64,000 nucleotides of DNA, from NCBI RefSeq assembly GCF_018873765.1, contig NC_057926.1:53581378-53645377 (forward strand), given 5' to 3'. Below the pieces are notes generated by a model. That model saw only the letters and a list, made by a program, of their open reading frames with translations. It was not told the origin of the DNA and did no database searches. A program made the translations under genes and the position numbers. This document shows positions 9,401 through 20,475 of the stretch, piece by piece. Source of the DNA: Telopea speciosissima. Lineage: Eukaryota; Streptophyta; Magnoliopsida; Proteales; Proteaceae. How positions within the stretch are numbered: position 1 is the stretch's first letter; every line of letters begins with the position of its first letter.

Positions 9401-10654
9401 ATATCTGTGTTTTTTGAGCGTTTCTAAGTCTAACACAATTTTTTGAGTGTTTCTGGATCCTAAAATGTTGTATGGTAACACTGAAAAAAAAAAAAAAAAA
9501 GCTTTTGTACCTAAGAAAAAACACAAACCTGTATGAGTAGAAGAGTGTTTCAAGGAAGGATTGGTGGTGGCATCAGGAAAATGGCAGGGGTGCTTCTAAC
9601 TCAGGGGGGTCAAGGAATATGTGATGGAGTGGATTGGGAATGAGATCCTCCATAGAGCATCATTGTGGTTTCCTCTCTTTAACTTGCCTCACTCTCCTTC
9701 TCTAATGAAAGATGACGATGAGTTCAGAGATCTCTACACTTACATCCTACGCCCTTTCTCTTAATCAGATCCTTCTCAGCCTCTAGTCTTCTCCTCTATA
9801 GTCTCAGGCTCTTTTGCAAACCCTTCATCCGACCCTAACAATCACAGCGACAACAATGAAATTTTCATTACCCCAAGACCTCTGTGATTTGTTCTAGGCA
9901 TGACCTGGGATTTCCAGCATTTGGGCTGGCATAAAGTTGAGGCACTGGGTTTTTTACTACCCGAATATTAGTTCAAATTCATACATGTTTAAATGTATGC
10001 ATATATGAATGTAATATATATAGGGGCATACACATAAATATGTGCCATTAATTTATCAAAAAAAAAAAAATTTGTTGTGCCATTGATATAGTTACCTGAA
10101 GGGATGTAATCAAACATTTATTTTAGATATGAAATGAATCCATTTGAATTAGAAGGATTAAAGGATTTAGTGATAATGATTCAGGTTTTGAATTCAGTTT
10201 GGGTTGGGATATCAGGGGCCTATGCATTTGAGACCTCAGGCTTGGCAATACGTGTCCCTATAGATGTCTGCTCCGTCCAAACCTTATTGCTTGTACAATC
10301 CACTGCCACGTACTGCCAAAACACACCTTGGAAATTAAAGTTGACCACACAAATAAAAACATTCTAAGGCTTTCCATTCAAGTCACGCTCGTGTATGATA
10401 ATCTGACCACATTTCACTTCTTCGCTCCTTGATCGATGTCACAAGGATCCTACCCAAAAAAAATATATATATCTTTGTCACAAGAATGCCTCGATTTTTA
10501 CACAATTATCTAATAAATAAATTTCTTTCTTATCAGAAAAAAAAAAAAAAAAAAATCAAACGTTTTTTTTATTATTATTTTTTTCCTTTGAAGATAAATT
10601 ACAGTTAAAGTTTTTTACTCATGAGATTTTAATCCCTTCCAATTCCTTAAAAAT
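9401..10654. other. Intergenic, no gene recognised
   Basis: AT-rich sequence with homopolymer tracts (A runs near 9484, 10060 and 10538) and no recognisable exon. The sequence on each side of the solo LTR at 8666-9395 reads as one older repeat interrupted by it. Confidence 0.5.
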
Positions 10655-10998
10655 GTGCAGTGTGATTGAGTAAGGTGGAGATGTCCACACCTGGCAACTC
10701 AGACATCCATCAGTCCGACAACAACAAGAGTCAATGAGTTTGGATCGTTGGATGTCCGAGCTGTCAGGTGTCAATATCTCCACCTAGCACTACCGGAATT
10801 TTTATCACCTTTAATTCACTGTCCCCTCCAATTCCCTTCAATCCCTCACATAAGAGCAGAAATGACCACCCTACCCCACCTTGGGTAGTGTGTTTGGGCA
10901 ATGGATAAGGTGATCATTTCTGCTCCTATGTGAGAGATTGGAGGGAATTGGAACGGACAGAAATTGGAGGTGATAACGATTCGCACTACCGCACTGCA
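10655..10998. repeat. Hairpin repeat (family B) interrupted by a younger MITE
   Basis: The outer arms (GTGCAGTG...GGTGGAGAT...GGACATCC-type sequence, and their complements with CCACCTAGCACTACCGCACTGCAC) form a hairpin like the uninterrupted one at 42844-42987. The 3' arm is split by the element at 10796-10982, whose TSD lies within the arm. Confidence 0.75.
10796..10982. mobile_element. Mutator-type foldback MITE with perfect 9-bp TSD
   Basis: The 187-bp element starts GAATTTTTATCACC, ends GGTGATAACGATTC and is flanked by GCACTACCG on both sides (10787-10795, 10983-10991). Arms contain CCAATTCCCTTCAATCCCTC and its complement. The core 10856-10925 carries GAAATGACCACCCTACCCC and the complementary GGTGATCATTTC. 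It is inserted in hairpin family B, giving a relative age. Confidence 0.9.
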
Positions 10999-11504
10999 CA
11001 CTTATGTCATGCTCTCACCTGTAAATTAAGAAAATCTCTATCGTGTGTTCAAGGACATGATCCATGCTCCATGTAATTTGACATAAGATATTGAATTGAA
11101 TTTTACCAAAACAATAAAAAAAGATATTGAATTGAATTTTTCTTAAATAACGGTGAATGAGAATCTATTCATTTTAAGACTTCATAAGTGCACGTACAGG
11201 GATATCAAAAGGATATTTTGAAAAACATATTAAAACCGTCTAAAAATTGCAAACCTACGATGATGGATGATGGTGAAAAAGTGAAGGTCAAGATGTTCCG
11301 TTGAATGGGACCCATCTATTAATGAGCTCTAATCATCTTCTAAACGTCCACATCAAAACCAATTCGACAAATCAACAAAATTGATTGAAAGCTGGTTCAC
11401 ACAAGACTTATTAGTCAATTACTGAATCTCATAAGGCCACGCCATCCCCCTTTAAAGTCGATACTTTAAAGAGACCTTGCCCAGCTGTTATATTCTATCT
11501 GTCC
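10999..11504. other. Intergenic, no gene recognised
   Basis: AT-rich DNA with two short direct copies of an AAGATATTGAATTGAATTTT-like segment near 11088 and 11120. No exon or RNA gene recognised. Confidence 0.45.
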
Positions 11505-12638
11505 GATTTGGATCCTCTGCTGTCGCCTACCGGTGCACGGCCAGCGTGTAGCCTCACACAGGCGTGCATGGATCCCATGTGAGCCTCATTCGAACACCCT
11601 TGGCTCCTGTCCTGCAGTGGCAGGAGCTGGAGCGTCTAGCACCCCCTGCGATCACTCCACGTGGTCCTCTTTGAATCCAACGACATAATATTATTTGAAC
11701 CATTATTTTAATTCAGACCTCCCATTAACCTCTCTCACCCGCCCAGATCCCATTAAACCTGACCCGATATATCACACACGCTTTTTCCATTTATTATTGT
11801 TGGAGATTACTGTGTAAGCTTTGAAGTCACATAAGAATGTGAATCAGAGATTAAACTCAGAGAAGAGGGACCCATGTGACTGTGAATCAGAGATTAAAAC
11901 TCGAAGAATTGAAGAAGAGGACCACCACTTTCAGCAATTTCTACCTTTTTGTCGCTTTCTTGACTGAGAGAAGCAGATAGAGGAAGAAGGGCCCATTTAA
12001 ATGAAGGTTCGATGAAGGTTTTCACCGGAGTTTATTTTCTTTTGTTTCTTCAAAGAAACTGGAAACTAGCAAAACCTCAGAACCCAACCTCTTTTTCCAA
12101 TTGCTTTTCTGATCCAAAGCTGATTCAGTGCCACTATCGTTTGAATTATGTGTCGTTCGGAAAAGGAGAGAGAAGAAGAGGGGAGAGTCACACGAACTAT
12201 CGTCGTCGGTTGCCATTCGCCTTCGTCGTTTTTTACCGTTCGTCGTTCGCCGTTCAACCAGTAGAGATGGAGGTGAGAGCTCCCTAGGGTTTGTCGTTGT
12301 TTAAGCAAAACGAATAGAGGAAAAGAAGGGAAGAGAAAGACCCACTCCTTGATTTTTGTTTTCAAAAAGTGAAATACATCGGTCGGGTTTAATGGGATCT
12401 GGGCGGGTGAGAGGAATTGGGAGATCTGGATTAAAATAATGGTTCAAACAATATTATGCCGTTGGATTCAAAGAGGGCCACGTGGAGTGATCACAGGGAG
12501 GTGCTGGACACTCCAACTCCCGCCACTGTAGGATAGGAGCCATGTCCCTTGGGCAGTGGGTTTGGTGGCCTTTTCATCCCTGCCTACGTGAGGCTGCACG
12601 CCGGTGACACAGACAAGGGGAAGCAGAGGACTCCAATC
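11505..12638. mobile_element. Non-autonomous foldback Mutator-like element, ~1.13 kb
   Basis: Terminal inverted repeats of about 260 bp (11505-11765 and 12384-12638) match closely, for example GATCACTCCACGTGG and ATCCCATTAAACC in one arm and their complements in the other. Direct repeats TCTGTCC lie immediately outside both ends (11498-11504, 12639-12645). The interior (about 11766-12383) holds a doubled GAATCAGAGATTAAA-type segment (near 11841 and 11886) and ORFs of 64-99 codons (12012-12365, both strands) with no recognised domain. No transposase is seen. The long TIRs suggest a MULE or foldback element, and the interior may be captured host DNA. Confidence 0.82.
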
Positions 12639-12647
12639 TCTGTCCAA

Positions 12648-13560
12648 ATTTTAAGTAAATAATTTTCTATTTTCACAAAGCGATATAAAAAGGATGTGTC
12701 GACGTATCTACGGATACAACTGTGACAGGTACAATATGGTGCTCCTTGACAAGGGACCCTGTCCTAAGCTAGGTGATTTTTCTATATTTTTCCACTCTGC
12801 CTCACTCTCTCTTCCTGCTTTTTTTCTTCTCTACCTCACTCCCTAATGACCGAACGCCCTTTTTTCTTTTTTTCTTCTTTTAAAATCCCCCCTATTACAC
12901 AGGTTCTTCTCTCTCTGCCCTTTTGAGAAATGAAATGACGGCCCCCCATTTTAAATCTTTGTCCTTTTTACCAATCTCAACCCCCCCCCCTCTTTTAGGG
13001 TTTTAAAATGTTTAATTTGTTTTCCCAATTCTGCCCCCACCTTTAGATAGGGTTTGTTAGAATTTTATAGTTTTCCTTTTTAACCCTCCCCCCTTTTGGG
13101 GTTTTAAAAGTTTAATTCATTTTTCCAATTCTACCCTCACCTTTATTTTAATTTTTTCTATTTTATCCTCTAAAATAGCTTTTCCATTTTACCCTCTTAC
13201 TTTTAGGGTTTGTTTTAGATTTTTTAAATAAACTTCCCCATTTACCCCTCTACTTAGGGTTTGTTTAGATTTTATTAATTTTCTAATTTACCCATTTTGG
13301 GTTTAGATTTTATTATTTCTCAATTTACCCCCTTATGGACTTGGCACCAATGGGTTTTTCCATGGGCCAAGTCCACACATTCTCTCTTTTTTTGGGTGTC
13401 TGAGACAGAAGTCGTCGGTCTTTTACGTATCATCATTGTCAGGGAGGATGACAAAAATCAGGTGTCTACACTTTCCAAGTGTAAATCCTAGACATGGACC
13501 AATGCCTTAGTTACTTGGATCTGGCTCTCCTCTAGCCGTAGTGGGAGTTAGAGGGTCCAA
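12648..13560. other. Pyrimidine-rich degenerate repeats, probable LTR remnant
   Basis: About 12990-13335 holds five or six degenerate units of roughly 60 bases built on AGGGTTT..TTTAGATTTTATTA..CAATTTACCC. The block ends near 13470 with AAATCAGGTGTCTACA, a terminal motif seen in some plant Ty3/gypsy LTRs. No matching second LTR or TSD was found, so the call as an LTR remnant is inference. No exon is recognised. Confidence 0.4.
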
Positions 13561-13896
13561 CCTAACAAAAACACCAAAAAACATGGGGTTTATGGTCATT
13601 TCAAAGTGGGCCCCACTTGTGTAAACCACCTTTTTTTTTTTTGGTGTATTTTTGGGAGACTGGAGGGGTATCCGACTTTAAGCCGAACCACCACCACCCT
13701 TGTTTTTGGGTGTATTGGTTGGACTGGACTATCCAGCTACCACCACGGTTGCAGAAGAGTGAAGTTGTAGTTACTCTAACTCCAAAGTCCAAACTACCTA
13801 ACATTCAAAGAAGCGCTCCAACATCTCAAGTTCTGAACTCAACTATTTATTCCCTCCCTTTCCTTTCTCAGACCAAGCCACTCCTTCACCCCAGCC

Positions 13897-15726
13897 ATGG
13901 ATGAAACATTTCACTCTGGCAACTCAAACAATGCTCCCCATGTTGCTATCCTCTCATTCCCATTCGCAAGCCACCCTATGCCTCTCTTCATGCTCGCCCG
14001 TCGCTTACTCACTGCTGCTCCGGACGTGATGTTCTCATTCTTCGGCACTGCAACATCCAATGGCCAGATCTTCAAGAACATTGACACATGCCTTGAGAAT
14101 CTAAAAGCTTATGATGTATATGATGGGATGCCAGAAAACAGTATATTCAGGGGCACACCACAAGAGGAAATGGAGCTTTTCATGGCGGTGACGCCATGGA
14201 ACTTTAAGAAGGGTATCGAGGTCGCAGTGTTGGAGAGAAGGAGGAAGATAACATGTGTGATGAGTGATGCATTCTGTTGGTTTGGTGGGGACATTGCAGA
14301 TGAGATTGGGGTTCCTTGGATAGCGGCTTCATTAGGGGGTGATTGTTCTCTCACAACTCATGTCTACACTGACCTGATCCGCTCAACCATAGGAGTTGGT
14401 CCAAATGGTAATTATAATCAACTTGATTAATTTATTTATTTTTAGGGGTTTTTTTTTTCTGAATTTCTATCCTCTTTAGTGCACGGTGCACTGTCCAGTT
14501 CACTTTTAAAGTGTATCTGACAATGGCCAAGATCGAACATGTTCTTGATTTTTATCCTATCGAGTGCAATGATAACCGTCAGATGCAGTTTAAATGTGCA
14601 CTGGATGATAGATGATAGTGCACCCCACTTAAAGAGGATGAGAATCCTTCTTTCCCTTGCTTGAGATGTACATCTTTCATTACATGAATCGACTAAACCC
14701 CATGGCAATTACAACTTTGATGGCAAGAATATGCACTCTTACCTGATAACACTGCACAGATAGATAGTGTTGGATCAATTACAAGGTTGTAATTAACGCT
14801 TTTTGTTGAATCGATCACTCTTTTAACTATGGATCTTCTTAACAAACACAGCCATCGCCGGACGGGAAGATGAAACTCTTGGTTTCATTCAAGGAATGTC
14901 GTCCGTACATATTCGAGATGTGCAAGATGGAATCATCGTAGGGAACTTGGATTCTGCGTTCCATCGCATGCTACATCGGATGGGCCAAATGTTACCACAC
15001 GCAACTGCGGTTGTAGTCAATACTTTCGAGGAATTGAACACTACGATCATCCAAGACCTCAAATCAAAGTTCAAAAAGTGCCTTTCAGTTGCACCCTTCA
15101 CACTGAATTACCCACCACTCTCTGATTCAGATACTACTGGTTGCCTTTCATGGCTGGACAAGCAGAAACCTTCTTCTGTAGTGTACATTAGCTTTGGAAC
15201 AGTAGGGGGGTTACCACCACAAGAATTTGAAGCATTAGCAGAAGGATTAGAAGAAGCTAGTGGAACACCATTTCTATGGTCTCTCAAGGATAAGCTAAAA
15301 GAACAATTACCAGAGAGTTTCCTAAACAAGACTAAGGAGAGGGGACTCATAGTCCCATGGGTTCCTCAATTGCGTGTCTTACAACACAAATCAGTAGGTG
15401 TGTTCATGACACATTGTGGATGGAATTCAGTACTAGAGACTATCTTGGCTGGGGTTCCGGTAATCGGCCGTCCAATTTTCGGAGACCATCATCTGAACGG
15501 ACGGTTTATTTCCGACGTGTGGGGGATCGGAATTCGAATTGATAATGGGGTCTTTACCAAAGATGGAGTGATCAAGGGACTAGAATTGCTTTTGTTTAAT
15601 GAAGAAGGGAAGAAAATGAGGGAGAAGGCTCAGGGCCTTCAAGAACTTGCAAAGAGGGCAATTGAAATTGATGGTAGCACTACTAGAAATTTCCAGACTC
15701 TCTTGCAATTAATATCTACTGCCTAG
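13897..15726 (+). CDS. UGT78-type flavonoid 3-O-glycosyltransferase, intact
   Basis: Two exons, 13897-14407 and 14852-15726, flank a 444-bp GT-AG intron (phase 1) and encode 461 aa, normal for UGT78. The family transfers a sugar from a UDP-sugar to the 3-hydroxyl of flavonols or anthocyanidins in the cytosol. The catalytic dyad is inferred as His26 (FPFASHPMPL) and Asp124 (CVMSDAFCWF). The PSPG box spans residues 340-383, from WVPQLRVLQH through THCGWNS to IFGDH. Its last residue is His383 (codon CAT, 15487-15489); glucosyltransferases usually have Gln here and characterised galactosyltransferases have His. The start ATG sits in the same AGCCATGGATGA context as in the two sister copies. No frame breaks were found. 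The sugar donor is inferred, not shown. Confidence 0.95.
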
Positions 15727-16436
15727 CTAGTATACCAAACATATGTACTAGGCTCCGTTTGTGGTGGAGCAGTGGAGGAGGTTTTTTTTTTTTTTTTCTT
15801 GGGTAAAAGAGCCGTGGAGGAGGTTTGTGTCTTGATAAAAGGTCCCTCCTTAGCATGGAAATAAATGTACTCTTTTATTTTCTTTTTAGGGGTTTTTATC
15901 AAATGCCCCTCTCAAATTGCCCATATGTACAAATGCACCCTTGAAAATTTATTAATTTCTAATGTACCGTTACTTTCTAAACTTTATAACAATCTAGTCC
16001 AGTCCGTTAGTATGGGACGTTATGTTCAAACGTCTATTCTTTTCTATACATGGTTAGACAATTCGGCCCTTGATCAATGTGTAAAGTGACAAAAATGCCT
16101 TTACTTAGAAAAAAAAAACAAATTTCTTGTAACTCATCGTCCCCAAATCGTTTAGGGTTTGAAAATTGCAAGATTTTTCTGTATGAAAGATTGGTTAGAT
16201 TTGTAGGGAGCATTAAAGTTAGGAACGATTGGCGAATGGTTGATTCTAATCTTCTCAGAGTTTCCCAATTCATTCTTTCGGTCATCAAAGCAATTTTGCT
16301 CGCTAACTTTCTCGTGTCGGCCACTATTTTAATTCCACCGAGAATGGGGATTAGAAATAACTACATGTAACAATTCCTTATTACATTTCTTACCCGCACT
16401 GATTACCACTTGTAGGACTTGTAACGAACACTCATT
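15727..16436 (+). other. UGT78 3' flank up to LINE insertion
   Basis: This is the 3' UTR and downstream sequence of the intact UGT, homologous to 45-560. It ends with ACGAACACTCATT (16424-16436), one half of the 13-bp target-site duplication of the LINE that begins at 16437. No other gene seen. Confidence 0.7.
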
Positions 16437-16529
16437 TTTTTTTGGGTAAAGAGACTTTATTAACGCTAGAACAACGTTCCAGAAGAGTCAGAGAAGAGAG
16501 GGAGGATACATTCTGAGGGGGGGGGGAAA

Positions 16530-17088
16530 TCAATCTAGACATGACTATTCTGAGAAGAGGCTCCAAGGGTGGCTAGCTTGTCCGCTACAGAATTGGCTTC
16601 ACGCAGAGTATGAACAAAGTAGATTTGATTAAAACAAGAAGTTAAAACTCTGCAATCCTAAATGATAGAAGATATCTTCCAAGATGTCTCCAAAGTATAG
16701 TTTTGAAGAGTATTAACCACAAAGAGGTTATCGCTTTCCACGATGATAGAGGAGATACCCATTTGGAGAGCTATTCGCATGGCTTTTTGTATAGCTAGAG
16801 CTTCTGCCACCAAGGCGTAATTCCATCCTATACCTTGTGAAAAGCCACATATGAAAGAGGAATTGGATGATCGAAAAACTCCGCCCATGCCTGCACTACC
16901 TGGGTTATCCTGACTTGCTGCATCCACATTAAATTTCATAAAAGGTGCAACTGGTGGATGCCATTGAACCAATGTTACTTCTCGCCTCCTGGGCTCAATG
17001 AAGTTCTGTTCCTGATCCCTAGCTGTAGACGCTGAATTTTGGCACCTTGCAAGTATGACTCGGCGATGATAATTAAAGCTCGACTGGC
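16530..17088 (-). pseudogene. LINE RNase H domain
   Basis: The minus-strand frame 16972-16658 carries the RVT_3-type RNase H start WHPPVAPFMKFNVDAAS with MGGVFR and ALVAEALAIQKAM. After one in-frame TAG near 16650, a second part reads HTLREANSVADKLATLG, the typical RNase H end. Upstream it extends to RALIIIAESYLQG at 17083-17045, where the solo-LTR insert interrupts it. The first Asp of the active site (FNVDAA) is visible. It is the C-terminal part of LINE ORF2, not a host gene. Confidence 0.85.
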
Positions 17089-19780
17089 TTGCGTGGTGAC
17101 CAAATGGTAGAAAATTATCAATTTACCCTTACCCCACTTTTTGTAACCAAACTGTCCCAAGTAGAGCCCAAATCTCTAGGATAGCCTTGTTTAACCATTT
17201 TAAGCCCATATGTGAAATTTCACTCCAATCTGACGCCTTTTTGTCAAAATGACTGTCTTACCCCTGGCCTGGTTCTCAGTATCTGGACTGCCCGATTTGG
17301 CCCAAAATACTTTGGATGACCTTATTTGGTCATATTAAGCTTTCACGAAAAGTTTCGGACAAATCGGATAACTTTTATGAAAATGACCATTTTGCCCGTG
17401 GCATGGTTCTTGGTACCCAAGCCACCCGATGTGACCTGAAACCATTTGGATAACTTTATTTGGTCATATTGTGCTTACACATAAAATTTCATGTAATTTC
17501 GGTATCATTTGGACCCTGATCAGTGTGAAACACCATTTACGTACTTTCCTCGATATCCGTGCCATTTTTAGGCAAAATGTGACCATATCTGCCACACGGA
17601 TGGAAAGTACATGTTGAGACCTTCGCGGTGATATGTGGCGCATCAAAATCGGCCATTCGGATCAAAAGATATCAATATTTGAATGTGGACCTTTAAAATG
17701 GAATCTTTAAGAAAGAGAAAGAAAAAAAATTGACCGATCCGAGTCAGACCGGATTGACCCGACAGGATCAACCCGGCCTGACCCGACCCAGCTGGACTGT
17801 CGGCAGGGGACAAGCCCCCACCATTTAGGCTGAGCCACACATGGCCCCATGCCCACTTGGCTGAGCCACACAAGGCCCATCACCCATGCCCACCTGCCCA
17901 GCATGCCTAGGCACACGCAAGCCCAGGCTGCACAGCAAGCCTAGGCACATGCAAGCCCAGGCTGCGCAGCAAGCCTGGCCACACGCAAGCCAGCCCATCA
18001 CTCCTTATCCTAGCCATTAATGCACCAGGGGTCTTTGAGACCTTTCTTCGAACAGTTTTTCCCCTATAAATAATAGGCCATTTGGAGGGTTTAGGGACCG
18101 AGAAAACTCATGAAAAAATTATCATTGTGAAGTTCGTTCTTCCCTCTGTCCATCCATTCCAGAGACATCTCCATATCATGCTTCCATAGACATATAAAAT
18201 TCCTCAAATACCCCTTGTTCACCACTCTTGCCATTCGGGGCAAACACACTTGGAGTGGCTTTTGGTGCCTTCCGACGATAATTCCGGCCATCCAAGGATA
18301 TGTAGACTGAGCCCAAACACTTCCACGCTTCAAGGGTAGGTTTTATATATCTTTATTTAGTTTGTATGTATTTCTTTTGATTTTCTTTAGTTAAAAGAGG
18401 CTGTTTTCAGTTAAAAAATCTTCAAAAATAACACAAGAGTGGTAAATTTCTGAAAATTTTAGGGAAGATGTTCCCCACTGTGCTTGATGTCCATTAATTT
18501 TCTCAAGCTCCAAATCACGGTTTTTGTGATATTTTTGCCCCTATGAAGGATTTTGGATTATGTAAAATCTGAACCTGTGGGTGGAGATTTGGACAAAATC
18601 ATTATGACCATGTTAAATATCATGTTTTGATTAGTGGGTGTGGGCTCTGGTTTGATCCAATTGGGATCTGTGATGGAGATTTTGTATTTTTCTTTGTTTT
18701 CCCTTCTTTTTAGCATTTCAAAAAATATTAAAAATAGTATAAATGCATAAAAATTCACAAAAAAATTATGGGATACATATTTCATCAGGATTGATTTTAT
18801 GGGATCATTAATCACTGACATGAATGTTTGATCATTTTCATAGGTGTTCCTTACCATGTTAGGGATGTAGATGTCATTTTTCTATTTGTTGTGAAAATCC
18901 AAGAAAATCCGACAAAATACATTTCTAAGCATTAAATTCTGTTTTAAGTTGTTTTAGAATGCTTTCATATGCATACATGCCCACCATGAATCATAAGCAT
19001 GCATAAAAAGTCACTTCTGCCCTCAGGGGTATTTTGGTCATTTTGCGACCAAATCATATTTAGGGCCTTGGAAAGATTTCTATCACTTTATTTGCATGTT
19101 TTAACTTTCATAAGCATGTTTTAAGTATACTTTTGCATTTTCATGCATATTTGTATTTTTGCCTTAATAGGGGCATTTTGGTAATTTTACCACTTTGTAG
19201 TATTGTATATATTTTAATGATTCACATGCATGCCAGTAATCATGTTTTAATCATTTTAGTATTTAAATGTGATTTCTTGCCTTTGTACATATTTTGGTCC
19301 TCTAGGGGTATTTTCATAATTTTGGCCATTTTGGCTCTACATAATCACCTAACTTAGGGGTAGTAATTAGGATTAAAACATTAATTTTAATTAGCCTAAT
19401 TAGGTCCATAAATTTCAACAAAGATAATCAAAACACAAAAAATAAAATAGTTTAATTAGGTGCATAATACGCATAACACAACAGTATACAATAGAGTTTG
19501 GTCTAGGAAGATCGGCTGTCGGCCGGGCGGTTGCTGGGTGCCTAACACCTTCCTAGCCCGTAACTTGACACCTACCCAGAGATCTGGAGTAGACCATCCA
19601 TTGAGTCATTGGAGTTAATTAGCGCCCTTCTCTGAAGAACGGGTACCATTTGTGGGTCCTAGACTCTGATCTAGGTGGCGACTCCCTACACCATCAACAA
19701 CAATCCCCGCACCGCTCCCACACTCGGGTGCACCACGCCAGAAAGAGGTCGCGGATCGATCTTCATCCGTTGCGCCTACA
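17089..19780 (+). mobile_element. Solo-LTR-like insert (Ty3/gypsy, Tat/Ogre-like) inside LINE ORF2
   Basis: The insert interrupts LINE ORF2: joining 17083 to the bases beyond 19780 on the minus strand restores an uninterrupted frame (VTAS|RALII). Flanking CTGGC (17084-17088) and CTAGC (19781-19785) form a 5-bp TSD with one mismatch. Ends are TTGCGTGG...GCGCCTACA. Features typical of a long gypsy LTR include a TATA box, CTATAAATAATAGG, near 18064, GCCTAACACCTTCC near 19540, and GGTGGCGACTCC near 19674. At 2.69 kb with no pol domain it fits a solo LTR. Short ORFs inside are not genes. Confidence 0.8.
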
Positions 19781-19785
19781 CTAGC

Positions 19786-20475
19786 AGTCACAATTGCTCT
19801 GAGAGTAATAGCCGCAGAGTTGAAGGGTACCTGGCGAAAGACAAGATCCCAGTATGCAATCCAAATGATGCCACAAAAGAGAGAAACTTGACTCCAGTTA
19901 TCTCTATTGGTTTTATGTGGACTGTGAAGAGCTGAGATAATTCCTGAGCGAATGTCATCATTGTTAAAGAGATGTAGCAAGCCAACTTGTCTCCATATAT
20001 TTCAAACTCTGTCACAAGAGAAGAACAAATGTGAGGAGGTCTGCGACTGATGTTGATAGATATGGCATAGTGGATTTTGGTTAAATCCTCTGAGATTTAG
20101 AAGATCTGGGAGAGGGAGTTTCTGATGGAGAGTTTTCCATATTAAATGTTGTATCTTAGGAGCCATTGGTAGGTGCCAAACTCTGAGCCACATCTTATCT
20201 CTTGGCTGTGTACCCTTGTCGATCGCTAATGAATATGCTGAGGCCACTGAGAAAATTCCTGATGAGGTAATATGCCAAACTATATGGTCCTCGGTTTGAA
20301 ATATGGGTATTGGGATGGATAGAATCATACATGCCACGTCAGGGGGCCACCAGTGGAAAATCCTCTCTCTGATCCACTGTCGGGAGTGAAGATCTATGAA
20401 GAAGTCAACAGAGGATGGAGCATGAGGCAGAAAGGGGAATGGATCTGAAGAGGGAGGGGGAAAGAAGGTATCCAA
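19786..20475 (-). pseudogene. LINE zf-RVT/ORF2 segment
   Basis: The minus frame 20475-20002 contains VWHITSSGIFSVASAYSL and PKIQHLIWKTLHQKLPLPDLL, the zinc-binding region (zf-RVT) found between reverse transcriptase and RNase H in plant L1 elements. The next frame (19980-19786) continues IIWIAYWDLVFRQVPFNSA. A frameshift lies near 20000. It belongs to the LINE ORF2 relic. Confidence 0.82.

Noticed and set aside
12012-12365. Overlapping ORFs on both strands, up to 99 codons
   Set aside because: They are inside the foldback element 11505-12638, without recognisable domain or start context, and so were kept only as element interior.
17643-17916. Minus-strand ORFs in GC-rich sequence
   Set aside because: They lie inside the solo-LTR-like insert and have repeat-driven composition only.
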